A stretch of 64,000 nt of DNA from assembly GCF_900114765.1 (NCBI RefSeq), contig NZ_FOUD01000013.1, positions 62,001 through 126,000 of the forward strand, written 5' to 3'. Source of the stretch: Halopseudomonas pachastrellae (lineage in GTDB: Bacteria > Pseudomonadota > Gammaproteobacteria > Pseudomonadales > Pseudomonadaceae). The number at the start of each line of letters is the position of its first letter. The first letter of the stretch is position 1. Of this stretch, positions 36,868-48,564 are shown piece by piece. Made by a program: the position numbers and the translations under genes. Below the pieces are notes generated by a model. That model was not told the DNA's origin and made no database searches. It was given only the letters and a program-made list of their open reading frames with translations.

Positions 36868-36986
36868 CGGACATCTCCTCATACTTCGCATTATTGGCAA
36901 CGCAGCGAGACTAGCATGATGCACCACACTCTGGCGCCCAGAAGCCCCTTGCCAGGCCGCCCGAGGTCCACCCCTACCCACCCGAA

Positions 36987-37342
36987 CGTCATTCCCGCGA
37001 AGGCGGGAATCCAGCGATACATCAACGCCCGGACTGGATCCCCGCCTGCGCGGGGATGACGAGGGTTGGGGGAGCGACGGGAGACTCGCAGACACGGCTA
37101 CCCAAAAAAAAACCAACCCAACCAAACGTCATTCCCGCGGAGGCGGGAATCCAGGGATACGCCAAAGCCCGGACTGGATCCCCGCCTGCGCGGGGATGAC
37201 GAGGATTGGGGAACGACGGGAGACTCGCGGGTGCGGTTATCCAAACCATAACCCACCCCACCCAAACGTCATTCCCGCGGAGGCGGGAATCCAGGGATAC
37301 GCCAAAGCCCAAACTGGATCCCCGCCTGCGCGGGGATGACAG
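36987..37342. repeat. REPIN array: 140-bp unit, about 2.5 copies
   Basis: Three inverted REP pairs begin at 36987, 37127 and 37267, a 140-bp period. Each has CGTCATTCCCGCG-AGGCGG followed after 20 bases by ACTGGATCCCCGCC and its mirror. The spacer carrying GACGGGAGACTCGC is also repeated. Differences between copies are few. It lies between the acyl-CoA dehydrogenase-like gene and the end of pqqH. Confidence 0.92.
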
Positions 37343-37381
37343 AGTAATCGGGGCGGGCCGTTTAGGTTCGACGGGGCCGGA

Positions 37382-39280
37382 TTACAACCACGCTTGACAA
37401 AACGCCAACTCCTCTTCCAGCACCTGCGCCAGATGCGCGGCCTGGCGGAAGCCGTGGCGCTCGTCGGCGAAGGTGACGCAGTGCACCGGCACGCCGTTGT
37501 CGTCCAGCGCGGCTACCATCTGTTCGGTCTGGCTGGGCAACACGACGGCGTCGCGCAGGCCCTGAAAAAAGATCACCGGGGTGCGGATACGTTCGGCCTG
37601 GGCCAGGGGTGAGCGCTCGACGTAGCGCTCTGGCTGGGTGTCGGGGTCGCCGATCAGCCAGTCGATGTAGTCGGCCTCAAACTTGTGGGTCACCGCTCTG
37701 AGCTGCAACGGGTCACTCACGCCATACAGGCTGGCTGCCGCGCGGAAGCGCCCTGCCCCGGCCACCAGCGAGCAGAGTGTGGTGTAACCACCGGCGCTGG
37801 AGCCGCGGATGAATACCTGCGCCGGATTCACCCTACCCTGCTGACTCAGATAGTCGACGGCCGCCAGCACGTCTTCCACATCGGTCACGCCCCAATTGCC
37901 CTGCAGGCGCTGACGATACGGCCTGCCGTACCCGGTACTGCCGCGGTAGTTCAGATCGGCAACGGCAAAGCCGCGCTGGGTCCAGAATTGGATGCGGTTA
38001 TCCAGCACCGGGTAGCAGGCCGAGGTTGGCCCGCCGTGGGTGAAGATCAGCAGCGGCGGCGGTTGACCGAGCTTCTGTGCATGATTGCGCGGCGGATAGA
38101 AAAAGCCGTGGGCGCTCTCGCCGCCCGCGCTCAGATACAGCAGCCGTTCAGGACGGGACAAGTCGGCGACGCCCAGCGTCGTGTCTTCGCCCAGCAGGCG
38201 GGTCAACTCACCCGTCGCCAGCTCAATGCGCAAAATGGCGGCGGTGCAACTGGGCGATGCGCCGATGCAATACAGCGCCTTACCGTCGCTGCACAGGTGC
38301 CGAAAGCGGCTGTAGGCATGCGCCAGCCGCCGCTCTTCGGCGCTGACCGAATGGCGCAACGCCAAATGACCGTACCCGGCCTCGCTCCAGCTCAGCGCCA
38401 TCCAGCCGTCAGTCAACGGCAGCCAGGTGTTGCTGCCCTGTTGCCACGGCGCGGGGGCGTGATCGGCGGCAATCGCCGGCAACTTGCGCGGGCCGTCATC
38501 GGCAAACAGCCACGGCACCCAATAACCACTGCGATCAGACAGGCAGCACAGCTGGCCGCTGGCATCAAAGCGCGGCTGCTGCAGCGCTTCATCCGCCCCG
38601 GCCTGCGACTGCACCTGCGCCACGCTGCCGTCGGCCGCCAGAGTTGCCAGCATCAGCCGGGTGCGGGTCCAGCTCAGGTCGGGGCGATCCCATTCGATCC
38701 AGGCCAGTTGGGTACCGCAGTCGCTGACCTGCGGGCTGTGATAGAAGTCAGCGCCGCTGGCGAGCAGTTGGCGCGAGCCGTCCAGCCCGATGGCGACCAG
38801 CCGGTGCTCCACCCGTCCCGGCAGATGCGCCTCTTCCACCGCCAGCACGCGGCGGCGGGCAAGGTCGGCGCAGAGTCCACCGTAGCGGCATTCCGGGTGT
38901 TGGGTCAGGGGTTCAAGGCGTTGGCCTTCCGGGCATTGCAGATACAGCTGCTGGTCGGCTTCGTTGACGAACACCAGCAGGCAGTCGGGTTCAAACTCGC
39001 CGGGCAGCACGCAGAAGCTGCCGCCGCCGTATTCATACACGCGGCTGCGCACGGAATGGCCTTGGGGGGTAACGGTGCGGGTGACGCCGTCCTGCCAACG
39101 CTGCAGCACGCTGTCACCCTGCTCCGGGCGAAAGGTCAGCCACCAGAGCGCGCCATCGGCGCAGCACAGATCGCTGTAGTCAGCGCTGGCGGCTACCGCC
39201 TGCGCTGCACTGAAGTCGCTCGGCCAACGGCCGGGCGCGGGGTTCTCAGGCCTTGCAGATGATCCTCGAGGTACGTTCAT
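37382..39280 (-). CDS. pqqH: S9 family (prolyl oligopeptidase-like) peptidase of the pqq operon
   Basis: A 632-residue serine peptidase. An N-terminal beta-propeller (about 40-380) is followed by an alpha/beta-hydrolase domain: oxyanion [12 protein letters not shown], nucleophile GSSAGGYTT, Asp in [13 protein letters not shown] and His in DERHGFR. Pseudomonas pqq operons end in such a gene, named pqqH or pqqM. It is not strictly needed for PQQ synthesis and may trim the PqqA peptide. It overlaps pqqE by 35 bp. Confidence 0.88.
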   Translation of the reverse strand: MNVPRGSSARPENPAPGRWPSDFSAAQAVAASADYSDLCCADGALWWLTFRPEQGDSVLQRWQDGVTRTVTPQGHSVRSRVYEYGGGSFCVLPGEFEPDCLLVFVNEADQQLYLQCPEGQRLEPLTQHPECRYGGLCADLARRRVLAVEEAHLPGRVEHRLVAIGLDGSRQLLASGADFYHSPQVSDCGTQLAWIEWDRPDLSWTRTRLMLATLAADGSVAQVQSQAGADEALQQPRFDASGQLCCLSDRSGYWVPWLFADDGPRKLPAIAADHAPAPWQQGSNTWLPLTDGWMALSWSEAGYGHLALRHSVSAEERRLAHAYSRFRHLCSDGKALYCIGASPSCTAAILRIELATGELTRLLGEDTTLGVADLSRPERLLYLSAGGESAHGFFYPPRNHAQKLGQPPPLLIFTHGGPTSACYPVLDNRIQFWTQRGFAVADLNYRGSTGYGRPYRQRLQGNWGVTDVEDVLAAVDYLSQQGRVNPAQVFIRGSSAGGYTTLCSLVAGAGRFRAAASLYGVSDPLQLRAVTHKFEADYIDWLIGDPDTQPERYVERSPLAQAERIRTPVIFFQGLRDAVVLPSQTEQMVAALDDNGVPVHCVTFADERHGFRQAAHLAQVLEEELAFCQAWL

Positions 39281-40388
39281 TGCGGAAGGTCAACTCCTCT
39301 ATCCCCGGCTGGGGCTGCTCTGCTTCGGCTCTGGCCTGCAGAATCTTGTGATGGTGTGGCGATTTACTGCACACCGGGTCAGCCTGGGTGGCATCGCCCG
39401 TCAGCAAATACGCCTGACAGCGACAGCCGCCAAAGTCCTTCTCCTTCTCGTCGCAGGACCGGCACGGCTCGCTCATCCAATCATAGCCGCGAAAACGGTT
39501 GAAGCCGAACGAGTCATACCAAATATGTGAGAGGCTGTGTTCGGTCACGCTGGGGAAGCTGACCGGCAGCTGCCGCGCGCTGTGGCACGGCAGCGCGGTG
39601 CCGTCTGGCGTGATGGTCAGGAAGATATTGCCCCAGCCATTCATGCAGCCCTTGGGGCGTTCTTCGTAGTAATCGGGGGTGACCAGAATCAGCTTGCACG
39701 GGTTGCCCTGCTCGGCCAGTTTCTCGCGCCACGCATTGGTGACCTGCTCGGCGTGGTCCAGCTGCGCCTTGGTCGGCAGCAGCCCGGCACGGTTGAGGTG
39801 CGCCCAGCCGTAGTACTGACAGGTCGCCAGCTCGACAAAATCGGCCTCCAGCGCCACGCACAGCTCGATGATGCGGTCGATCTGGTCGATGTTGTGCCGA
39901 TGGGTCACGAAGTTGAGCACCATCGGGTAACCGGCCGCCTTGACCGCCCGCGCCATCGCCAGCTTCTGCTCGAACGCCTTGCGCGAGCCGGCCAGCATAT
40001 TGTTGATCTCGGCATCGGAGGCCTGAAAACTGATCTGGATATGATCCAGCCCCGCATCGCGGAACGCCTCGATCTTGGCCTCGGTCAGGCCCATGCCGGA
40101 GGTGATCAGGTTAGTGTAAAAACCCAGCTCGCGCGCCGCGCCGATCAACTCCGGCAAGTCTTCGCGCACCAGCGGCTCGCCACCGGAAAAGCCCAGCTGC
40201 GCCGCTCCCAGCGCCCGCGCCTGGGTGAATACGTCGATCCACTGGGCGGTGCTCAACTCACTCTTGTGGTTGGCAAACTCCAGCGGGTTCGAGCAGTACG
40301 GGCACTGCAGCGGGCAGCGGTAGGTCAGCTCGGCCAGCAGCCACAGTGGTGGCCCCTGTTCAGCGGATGTGGAGCCAGTGTTGAGCAT
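39246..40388 (-). CDS. pqqE: PQQ biosynthesis radical SAM enzyme PqqE
   Basis: About 380 residues. The radical SAM cluster motif is CPLQCPYC near residue 16, and the C-terminal SPASM-type cysteines are in [20 protein letters not shown] and VCSKSPHHH. With PqqD it forms the Glu-Tyr carbon bond in PqqA. I use ATG 40388 ([11 protein letters not shown]), which overlaps pqqD by 29 bp; the ORF maximum at 40436 is too long for the family. Confidence 0.95.
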   Translation of the reverse strand: MLNTGSTSAEQGPPLWLLAELTYRCPLQCPYCSNPLEFANHKSELSTAQWIDVFTQARALGAAQLGFSGGEPLVREDLPELIGAARELGFYTNLITSGMGLTEAKIEAFRDAGLDHIQISFQASDAEINNMLAGSRKAFEQKLAMARAVKAAGYPMVLNFVTHRHNIDQIDRIIELCVALEADFVELATCQYYGWAHLNRAGLLPTKAQLDHAEQVTNAWREKLAEQGNPCKLILVTPDYYEERPKGCMNGWGNIFLTITPDGTALPCHSARQLPVSFPSVTEHSLSHIWYDSFGFNRFRGYDWMSEPCRSCDEKEKDFGGCRCQAYLLTGDATQADPVCSKSPHHHKILQARAEAEQPQPGIEELTFRNERTSRIICKA

Positions 40389-40638
40389 GGGCCACCTCGA
40401 TGAAGGCCAGAACGTCTTCGTCCAGACCAGGCACATTGGGGAAACGTTCGGACAGGGTGTCGATGATGTCAGCGACCGGCCGCTTGCCGTCGACCAGCAA
40501 CAGCACTTCGGCGGCGCTTTCGTTCAGCTTGACCATGCCCTCCGGGTAGAGCAGCACGTGGCTGTTCTGCACCGGTTCCCATTGCAGACGAAAGCCGGGG
40601 CGCAGCACCGGCGTGTTATCACGCACTACCGGGTTCAT
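40360..40638 (-). CDS. pqqD: PqqA-binding chaperone PqqD
   Basis: A 92-residue peptide chaperone that presents PqqA to Pqq[42 protein letters not shown] is the typical RiPP recognition fold. It overlaps pqqC by 4 bp and pqqE by 29 bp. Confidence 0.95.
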   Translation of the reverse strand: MNPVVRDNTPVLRPGFRLQWEPVQNSHVLLYPEGMVKLNESAAEVLLLVDGKRPVADIIDTLSERFPNVPGLDEDVLAFIEVAHAQHWLHIR

Positions 40639-41387
40639 AGCGCGATCCCCCGATGCCAGGCCTTGTCGGCCGTGACCGTGTGGTACGGCGGGCGCTCCAG
40701 CTCGTAGGCCATGGTCATGGCGTCGAGCATGCTCCAGAGCACGTCCAGTTTGAACTGCAGAATCTCCAGCATGCGCTGCTGCGCCTCCCAGGTGGTGTAG
40801 TGATGCAGGGTGATGCGCAGGCCGTGCTCGACGTCGCGGCGGGCCTCTTTCAGACGCTTGCGGAAATAGTCGTACCCGGTCGGGTCAATCCACGGGTAAT
40901 GCTGCGGCCAACTGTCCAGCCGCGACTGATGAATGTGCGGGGCAAACAGCTCGGTCAGCGACGAACTGGCCGCCTCCTGCCAGCTGGCCCGGCGGGCGAA
41001 GTTGACGTAGGCATCCACCGCAAAGCGCACGCCCGGCAGCACCAGCTCCTGCGACAGCAGCACCTCACGGTCCAGCCCCACGGCCTCGCCCAAGCGCAGC
41101 CAAGCCTCGATGCCACCCTCGCTGCCCGGTTCACCATCGTGGTCGATGATGCGCTGAATCCACTCGCGGCGGGTGTCGCGGTCCGGGCAGTTGGCCAGAA
41201 TCGCCGCGTCCTTCACCGGAATGCAGACCTGATAGTAGAAACGGTTCGCCACCCAACCCTGAATCTGCTCGCGGGTTGCGCTGCCGTCGTACATGGCAAC
41301 GTGGAACGGGTGATGAATGTGGTAGTAGCGGCCCTTGTCGCGCAGGGCCTGCTCGAATTCGGCAATACTCATCGGCTCGCGCTGCAT
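40635..41387 (-). CDS. pqqC: Pyrroloquinoline-quinone synthase PqqC
   Basis: A 250-residue oxidase for the last ring closure and eight-electron oxidation to PQQ, all-helical ([35 protein letters not shown]-like region). TAAGGAGG places the start at ATG 41387, which gives the usual family length; the ORF maximum at 41537 runs over pqqB. Confidence 0.95.
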   Translation of the reverse strand: MQREPMSIAEFEQALRDKGRYYHIHHPFHVAMYDGSATREQIQGWVANRFYYQVCIPVKDAAILANCPDRDTRREWIQRIIDHDGEPGSEGGIEAWLRLGEAVGLDREVLLSQELVLPGVRFAVDAYVNFARRASWQEAASSSLTELFAPHIHQSRLDSWPQHYPWIDPTGYDYFRKRLKEARRDVEHGLRITLHHYTTWEAQQRMLEILQFKLDVLWSMLDAMTMAYELERPPYHTVTADKAWHRGIAL

Positions 41388-41397
41388 GGCGGCCTCC

Positions 41398-42309
41398 TTA
41401 CAGAACGATCTGCATACCGTCATGGGCGACCTCGATGCCATGCGCCACCAGTTCGGCGCGCTCGGCAGAGTCCTCGTCCAGGATCGGATTGGTGTTGTTG
41501 ATATGAATGAGCACCTTGCGGCTGGCCGGCTGCGCATCCAGCAGCTCGATCATCCCGCCCGGCCCACTCTGCTGCAGGTGGCCCATCTCGCTGCCGAGCT
41601 TGTCGCCCACGCCAGCAAAGGCCATCTCGTCATCGCGCCACAGGGTGCCGTCCACCAGCAGGCAATCGGCATCACGCATGGTCGCCAGCAGCCCGTCATC
41701 CGGCTGGCCCAGGCCCGGTGCGTAAAACAGCACACCGCCGGTATTGCTGTCACGCACCAGCAGGCCGATGTTGTCGCCGGGGTGCGGGTCGTTGCGGTGC
41801 GGCGAATACGGCGGCGCCGCACTGCGCAGCGGAATCGGCAAAAACTCCAGCGCCGGGCAAGCGGGAATACGGAACGGCTCGCCCAGCCCGATCCGACGGC
41901 GCTGCAAACCACCGTTCCAATGGCTCAGCATCGGGAACAGCGGGAAGCCGGTCTGCAGGTCCTCATGGACCATATCGGTACACCAGACCTCGTGCGGGCA
42001 ACCCTCACGCAGGGTCAGCAGCCCGGTCACGTGATCAATCTGGCTGTCCATCAACACAATCGCCCGGATCGCCGTATCACGCATCGCGCGCGCCGGTTGC
42101 AGCACAGGCGTCTGCTCCAGCTGGGTGCGAATGTCGGGGGAAGCGTTGCAGAGAATCCAGTTCACCCCGTCATCCGACAAGGCAATGGAAGATTGGGTAC
42201 GCGCTTTCGCGTTCAGCGTGCCACGGCGCAAGCCGTCGCAGTTGCGGCAGTTACAGTTCCACTGCGGAAAACCACCGCCAGCAGCTGAACCAAGTATCTG
42301 TACATGCAT
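41398..42309 (-). CDS. pqqB: PQQ biosynthesis protein PqqB
   Basis: A 303-residue metallo-beta-lactamase-fold protein ([41 protein letters not shown]). It hydroxylates the PQQ intermediate or assists this step. It stands 56 bp after pqqA and 10 bp before pqqC. Confidence 0.95.
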   Translation of the reverse strand: MHVQILGSAAGGGFPQWNCNCRNCDGLRRGTLNAKARTQSSIALSDDGVNWILCNASPDIRTQLEQTPVLQPARAMRDTAIRAIVLMDSQIDHVTGLLTLREGCPHEVWCTDMVHEDLQTGFPLFPMLSHWNGGLQRRRIGLGEPFRIPACPALEFLPIPLRSAAPPYSPHRNDPHPGDNIGLLVRDSNTGGVLFYAPGLGQPDDGLLATMRDADCLLVDGTLWRDDEMAFAGVGDKLGSEMGHLQQSGPGGMIELLDAQPASRKVLIHINNTNPILDEDSAERAELVAHGIEVAHDGMQIVL

Positions 42310-42365
42310 GGGATCTGTCCTCGGCCAGCGTGCCTAAACGCCCCGGAAACCGGGGCGCCCGGTAC

Positions 42366-42437
42366 TCAGCGGTTGGCAAAGTACATGGTGACTTCAAAGC
42401 CAATACGCAGGTCGGTGTAGCTGGGTTTAGTCCACAT
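42366..42437 (-). CDS. pqqA: PQQ precursor peptide PqqA
   Basis: A 23-residue peptide beginning MWTKPSYTDLRIGFEV. The Glu and Tyr that become PQQ are residues 15 and 19 (EVTMY). AGAGGA precedes the ATG. It is the first gene of pqqABCDE-pqqH. Too short for most gene callers. Confidence 0.95.
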   Translation of the reverse strand: MWTKPSYTDLRIGFEVTMYFANR

Positions 42438-42527
42438 GGGTCGATCCTCTTGTTATTGCGTGGGTTTACAGCGTCGGCAGGAACCGACGGACTCAGTTAA
42501 ACACCGGGATCGGGGGGGTACGAATGA

Positions 42528-42540
42528 TACTTTGGGAGTA
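42528..42540. promoter_or_regulatory. Variant dyad before pqqA
   Basis: TACTTTGGGAGTA has the TACT...AGTA arms seen in the regulon dyads but with a 5-base spacer. It is 91 bp upstream of pqqA. It may be a related regulator site or chance. Confidence 0.25.
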
Positions 42541-42630
42541 GATTTGGTCGTGATTTGGTTGGTGTGGGGGGGCTTGTTTTACGCTGCACCACGGCTATCT
42601 TGGTTCCGAAGGACCGAATAGGTAAACCCC

Positions 42631-42861
42631 ATGAAAACCGTTAGCCTCCGCACGTTCGAAGACAACCTCGACCAGCATGCACAGCAAGCGTTAGCCAAGC
42701 ACCTCCCACTCAAGGTAACCAACCCCGAGGGTGACGACTTTGTGGTCGTCAGCGCCGCTGAATGGTCGCAACACCAAGAGACATTGCATGTGTTGCAAAG
42801 CATGGACCTGATGCGGCAGATCGCGACGTCGCTTGAGACTTATCAGCAAAGCCAGGGTTAG
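42631..42861 (+). CDS. Phd/YefM-family antitoxin, apparently without toxin
   Basis: A 76-residue protein with the Phd/YefM DNA-binding fold (TVSLRTFEDNLDQHAQQAL, VTNPEGDDFVVVSAAEWSQHQETL). Such antitoxins repress their own operon and neutralise a RelE/YoeB-type toxin encoded directly downstream. No toxin ORF follows: the next 115 bp are non-coding and the large Hsp70-like gene comes from the other side. It is divergent from pqqA across about 190 bp. Probably a remnant or an orphan antitoxin. Confidence 0.8.
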   Translation: MKTVSLRTFEDNLDQHAQQALAKHLPLKVTNPEGDDFVVVSAAEWSQHQETLHVLQSMDLMRQIATSLETYQQSQG

Positions 42862-42977
42862 GCCCTACTGAAAAGCAAATGCATCAGATCACACACGTTG
42901 AAGGCAATACTTGAGCCGAGGATGAAGCGATGGGCGGAAAGGGAAAAAACTAGAGCCGCAAGCGCATATCAAAAGCC

Positions 42978-45716
42978 TCAGAAGTCACGCGAAGTATCCT
43001 CATCTAAAGCAAAATCAACTGCTATCGGCCCGCTGAGCAAGACCCCATTGTCGTAGAGCGCGTCAAAAACATGCGAAAGGGAAGTATGAACCTCCGATGA
43101 TTTTATACTAGTTTTTTCATCGCAGGGTTTCACTATTGCGACACCGTCTTCCCTCTTATCCAGCCAAAAGCACCCATGCGGTGCAGAGGTATGCATACGA
43201 TGAAACCAGAATATAAATGGAGACAAACATAGAGCCTCGCCAGAAGACTTATCGTATAGCAATGCATAGGAGTCGCTAACACTCTGCCCTGAAGTATATG
43301 CAAATGACTTTATGAATGGGGCATTATCGTTCGCAACCTTAAACAACCCTTCATAACTATCAACACTGAATGGGACCGAGGAACACTCAGCGCTATAGCC
43401 AAACAATTTATTCTCCATAGCTTTCGAGCAAACCCTCACCACAAGCTCGACGTACTCTTGCCAATCAGCATCACGCTCTCCGAGCTTATCATGCTTATGC
43501 TCGTTAAAATCATAAACCGCCTTATTCAACTTAACCGAATTTTCAGGCGAAAATAAATCACCAAACCCACTGGAGAACCGTGCTTTACTCCCTACAATTT
43601 TCAAAGAAGATTCTAACATCGCTTTCAACGGCCCCATGGACCTGTGTTGAAAACCACGCATCAACTTATCTATCGGACCACTCAAGGAAGCTTCCGAAGC
43701 AGCTGTATATGCCATGAACGCCAAGCAGCTCTCAAAGGCTTCGCGCGCCGCAACGGGTATATCCCGCGCTTGAGTCGTACCAAGAAAATTTCTAACAGCA
43801 AAAGCAACAGGAAAAGGCAGTTGAGAGATACACGCGGAAAGTCCTGACCACGCAGATGACTGTTGACGGCGAGTAGTGACCTTGATTTTATTGCTATCAA
43901 GAACGCAAAGCGAAGAATTACTTGTCCCAAAATCAAAACCTACAAAGTGATCGCCAGACTTAATCTCATTAGCATCCGCCGTCATATCAATATGAAAGGA
44001 ACGACCTGTGACCGAATTTTCTTCCGCACCAAACTCCGCATTCGCGACCTTATAAATAAACTTAGGAGTAACAGTCCCGTCTTCCCTAACAACAATTTGA
44101 ACCGTGATAGCACTATCAAAATGCTTGCTATCCCGCGTATTTACTCTCACCTCCTCCACATTATAAGAATCTAAATCATCATCTGAATCCGGACGACTAA
44201 AATAATAATCCAAGTGATGCTTTGGGGACTTACTTAGCTTTATTTTCCACTGAAGTTCTGACTCAAAAAAATGCTTTAACGACTGCGCAGAGGGAACAAG
44301 GTCAGCAGGACCAGCCTTCCCCATATCGATCTTTTCCCCCACAGACCTAAATTTCTTATCCTTAACCAAGCCAGTATCATCAGGATTCAGAAACAATTTA
44401 ATCGGGTTATAAGTTACAGCAACAAACTCACTATCTGTATCGTAATATCGTCTAGCGCACTCAATAGCCAGGCCATTAGCAACCACTTCCTGAAAAGAGT
44501 GACTTATAGGCACAGGCTCTGCATTCTCAAGCTGGTCTGAAAAATCCTTAACAAGCAACTCTTGCAACCACTTTAAATTAGAGGATCCACCAGATATCAG
44601 CGTAACGGAAATCTCTCGATCATTAAGAGCTTCGCTTGAACGATCCAGGACGTTAGAAATCGTCTTCTTCAGTTTTTTGTTCCACACTTCATTGACAAAT
44701 ACAGTTCTCAATTGGTGAGCATAGAATTCGATCTTCACAAACCCAGAGCTAGCAAATGGATCAGCTGGCACATCCACCATTACCTTTTCATAGGCATCAG
44801 AATCCAGCCGCCAATTGCTTATTTTTGAAGAAAGCTCAATTTTGAAACCTTCAGCCGACGCCTCCAATTTTTTGTAATTCTCAATGAAGCTCCTATTTTT
44901 TACACCTAAATCTTCAAGCTTCAGTTCACCGATCAAAACCCTTTGATACTGCGCTATATATCTATCAGCTTCTTTTCTTTTGCCATTATCCAAATTCAGC
45001 TTAATCAAGAAGGTAGCTATTTCCCTATTGACAACAAACCCACCTACCGGCACTGAGTCAGCAGCCAGTGGCTTTGAAGACTTTCCGGATAGACTTATAT
45101 CCCCTTTATTTGTTGACTCAATAACACACGCATCAAAAGTCCCACCGCCAAAATCAACGATAAACGCCACGTGCTTGGAAGCATCTTGCAGTATCGGAAC
45201 ACGACACCCGTAGCGATAATACTGAAATACCGCAAAGGGTTCTGGCAGGAATTCAACTTCTTCGTACCGGTCAAGAATACGACGAATATTATCTCTATAA
45301 TTCGACACCCATCTAGGACTGTAGCCATCCATCTGAAAGCTTAAAGGCTCAGCAACAATAATCTTTGCAGGATGTTTGTAATTAGTAGCCTCAGATCTAG
45401 GAAACCTATCCTCGACATGCTTAAGTACATTATCAAAATAATCCTTAGCTAGATTGTAGGCGTTCCGTGGTTCACCCACATCGACCTCAAACTCTCGACG
45501 ATTCTCTTTTGAGCCACCAGAAACCACTTCACCTAATGCGACTTTAAATTCAGAATTCACGACGCGACCGCCTTCGCGCAGAGCCATCGCCTTAGACCCA
45601 AAAACCAGACCGTCATTTTCCGTATAGCAAAGAGCTGTAGGGATGTATTTTTGCCCATCTATTACTTCGGGTTGAACCGCCTCAACCCAAAGGGTTTTCT
45701 CAATTATCCTTGCCAT
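42978..45716 (-). CDS. Large Hsp70/actin-fold protein with rearranged nucleotide-binding motifs
   Basis: A 912-residue soluble protein, clearly lower in GC than its surroundings. The N terminus begins where an Hsp70 would be after its first phosphate loop (YIPTALCYTENDGLVFGSKAM). Then come phosphate-2 (FIVDFGGGTFDACVI, about 187-199) and the adenosine motif (LISGGSSN, about 374-381). A beta-rich segment covers about 485-575. The phosphate-1 motif VGFDFGTSNSSLCVLDSNKIKV appears only at about 592. A helical and mixed C-terminal part of about 300 residues follows. This order fits a circular permutation of the ATPase or two co-operating half domains. AAGGGAG supports ATG 45716; no phosphate-1 motif is coded upstream. 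Function unknown; such proteins in islands are often defence- or stress-related. Confidence 0.75.
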   Translation of the reverse strand: MARIIEKTLWVEAVQPEVIDGQKYIPTALCYTENDGLVFGSKAMALREGGRVVNSEFKVALGEVVSGGSKENRREFEVDVGEPRNAYNLAKDYFDNVLKHVEDRFPRSEATNYKHPAKIIVAEPLSFQMDGYSPRWVSNYRDNIRRILDRYEEVEFLPEPFAVFQYYRYGCRVPILQDASKHVAFIVDFGGGTFDACVIESTNKGDISLSGKSSKPLAADSVPVGGFVVNREIATFLIKLNLDNGKRKEADRYIAQYQRVLIGELKLEDLGVKNRSFIENYKKLEASAEGFKIELSSKISNWRLDSDAYEKVMVDVPADPFASSGFVKIEFYAHQLRTVFVNEVWNKKLKKTISNVLDRSSEALNDREISVTLISGGSSNLKWLQELLVKDFSDQLENAEPVPISHSFQEVVANGLAIECARRYYDTDSEFVAVTYNPIKLFLNPDDTGLVKDKKFRSVGEKIDMGKAGPADLVPSAQSLKHFFESELQWKIKLSKSPKHHLDYYFSRPDSDDDLDSYNVEEVRVNTRDSKHFDSAITVQIVVREDGTVTPKFIYKVANAEFGAEENSVTGRSFHIDMTADANEIKSGDHFVGFDFGTSNSSLCVLDSNKIKVTTRRQQSSAWSGLSACISQLPFPVAFAVRNFLGTTQARDIPVAAREAFESCLAFMAYTAASEASLSGPIDKLMRGFQHRSMGPLKAMLESSLKIVGSKARFSSGFGDLFSPENSVKLNKAVYDFNEHKHDKLGERDADWQEYVELVVRVCSKAMENKLFGYSAECSSVPFSVDSYEGLFKVANDNAPFIKSFAYTSGQSVSDSYALLYDKSSGEALCLSPFIFWFHRMHTSAPHGCFWLDKREDGVAIVKPCDEKTSIKSSEVHTSLSHVFDALYDNGVLLSGPIAVDFALDEDTSRDF

Positions 45717-46691
45717 CAACCACTCCCTTAGCCTTACTTATTGAAGAAATTTTATTTTAAGAAAACCTCAAAAACCAACGCAGGAATCTAATCAAACCAG
45801 AGCTACATATTTCGCAAAGACAGGCACCCCAATCGTTTTTATAAATACACCTTCATAAGGATCACAAAATAAAAGACATAGCACTTATCAGATAGCGCAC
45901 AGCACTAAGAAACAAGTGTCCATTCGATATAAAATCGGCGATGTGTCGAATGAATCGTTATCGTGATCATGCAGTTCTCACTTTCCTTGGCGTTTCCAAC
46001 GCGTTAGCGCTGCGGCGACATTTTGTGAAGTGCTTCCTACTTTAGCGAAAGGAGGACACACGGCAAGCTGATTTTTGATTAGAGCGCAAACCATCTTGCT
46101 TGCACGGACCCAGGGTCCCCGTTTGCGCGGGCGAGTAGCGCAGATTTATCGGGAAAAAGAGCCACAGGATGTCTGAGGCTCGAAGAGCCGAGTTTTGTGG
46201 CTCCCCGATAAATCGAGCAACGCAGCGAACCCGAAGGGCCGTGTAGTCGGGGTGGCCTAGGGGGTGCAGGGGGAAATGGCCATGCATTTCCCCCTGCTCG
46301 CCGTCAGGGCGAAAAGGTGACGTGAAGTATCTACGTGCGGTGCGGGAGAAACTGGATCCCCGCCTTCGCAGGGATGACGATTAGTCGGAGTGCCGCGAAG
46401 GCGAACCGCAGAGGTGAGCAGTGCACACGTCGCTGAACCAAACCATTCACGTTCGTGCAGATGTCACCACGGGCACGGCATGCCGTGCCCCGCATTGGTC
46501 AGGCCTACCGTGGTTGGGTACTCGGGGCGCGTGGGGCATCAAACAGCAGTGCAGCGGCGTTCATTCAAACCACGCGAGATGGCCAAAGCCGCAGGTAGGA
46601 ACGATCAAAACCGGTCACGTTCGTGCAGATGTCACCACGGGAGATTGGATCAGCAGCGGAGCGATAGAGAACGCCCCACCAAATCCCAAAC
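45717..46691. other. Gene-free end of the AT-rich island with dispersed repeats
   Basis: No gene is supported. The first 250 bases are AT-rich promoter or leader DNA of the Hsp70-like gene. From about 46115 dispersed intergenic repeats follow, then a degenerate REP copy (46353-46383), a palindrome GGGCACGGCATGCCGTGCCC (46472-46491) and a 27-bp direct repeat (46447-46473 and 46615-46641). Open frames here are repeat-coded. Confidence 0.7.
46115..46265 (+). repeat. Dispersed intergenic repeat, copy 1
   Basis: Blocks GCGGGCGAGTAGCGCAG, ATGTCTGAGGCTCG-AGAGCC and CGAGCAACGCAGCGAACCCG recur in the same order on the minus strand at 55920-56125. The two copies differ in the bases between blocks. Such repeats are common between genes in pseudomonads and give spurious ORFs. 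Confidence 0.7.
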
Positions 46692-46718
46692 AAAAAAAGG
46701 CGTGACCGAAGTCACGCC
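46692..46718 (-). terminator. Rho-independent terminator of exaC
   Basis: On the minus strand GGCGTGAC, loop TTCG, GTCACGCC is followed by TTTTTTT. It lies 134 bp after the exaC stop. Confidence 0.9.
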
Positions 46719-46851
46719 AAAGTTTCACGAACAGACTTGCAGAACGAGGGGCATGTTCCCTCAGGGGTAGTACTCAGGGCCGACAACTCACCACCAGCCC
46801 CTAGCGCCCCGGCAGGTGGAGCAACCTGCGCGGGGTTTGCCTGGGTTGGGC

Positions 46852-48372
<1,521 letters not shown>

Positions 48373-48564
48373 TGTTGTTTTCCTCTGAGCGAAGCCTGAC
48401 CCCGCACGGGTCAAGTCATGGTTCGATCTTAGTAACGGCTCCGGGGTGTCTGGTATGCGCCGTTGGCAGGGTTGACGTCGTTATTTAGTAGTAGATTGCC
48501 CGACCAACAACGTTCTCTCAGGCTAGCTGGCAGGCGCCTCGGCCGTGTTGCAGCCGACCAGCGG

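Noticed and set aside
36868-37125. N-terminal extension of the acyl-CoA dehydrogenase-like gene
   Set aside because: It translates the REP array, and a GTG with AGGAG at 36867 is a better start.
36987-37342. CRISPR array
   Set aside because: The repeats are palindromic, the 140-bp unit includes conserved spacers, and no cas gene is present.
46390-46770. 126-residue ORF and overlapping frames
   Set aside because: Made of a 27-bp direct repeat and palindromes; no family likeness and it runs into the exaC terminator.
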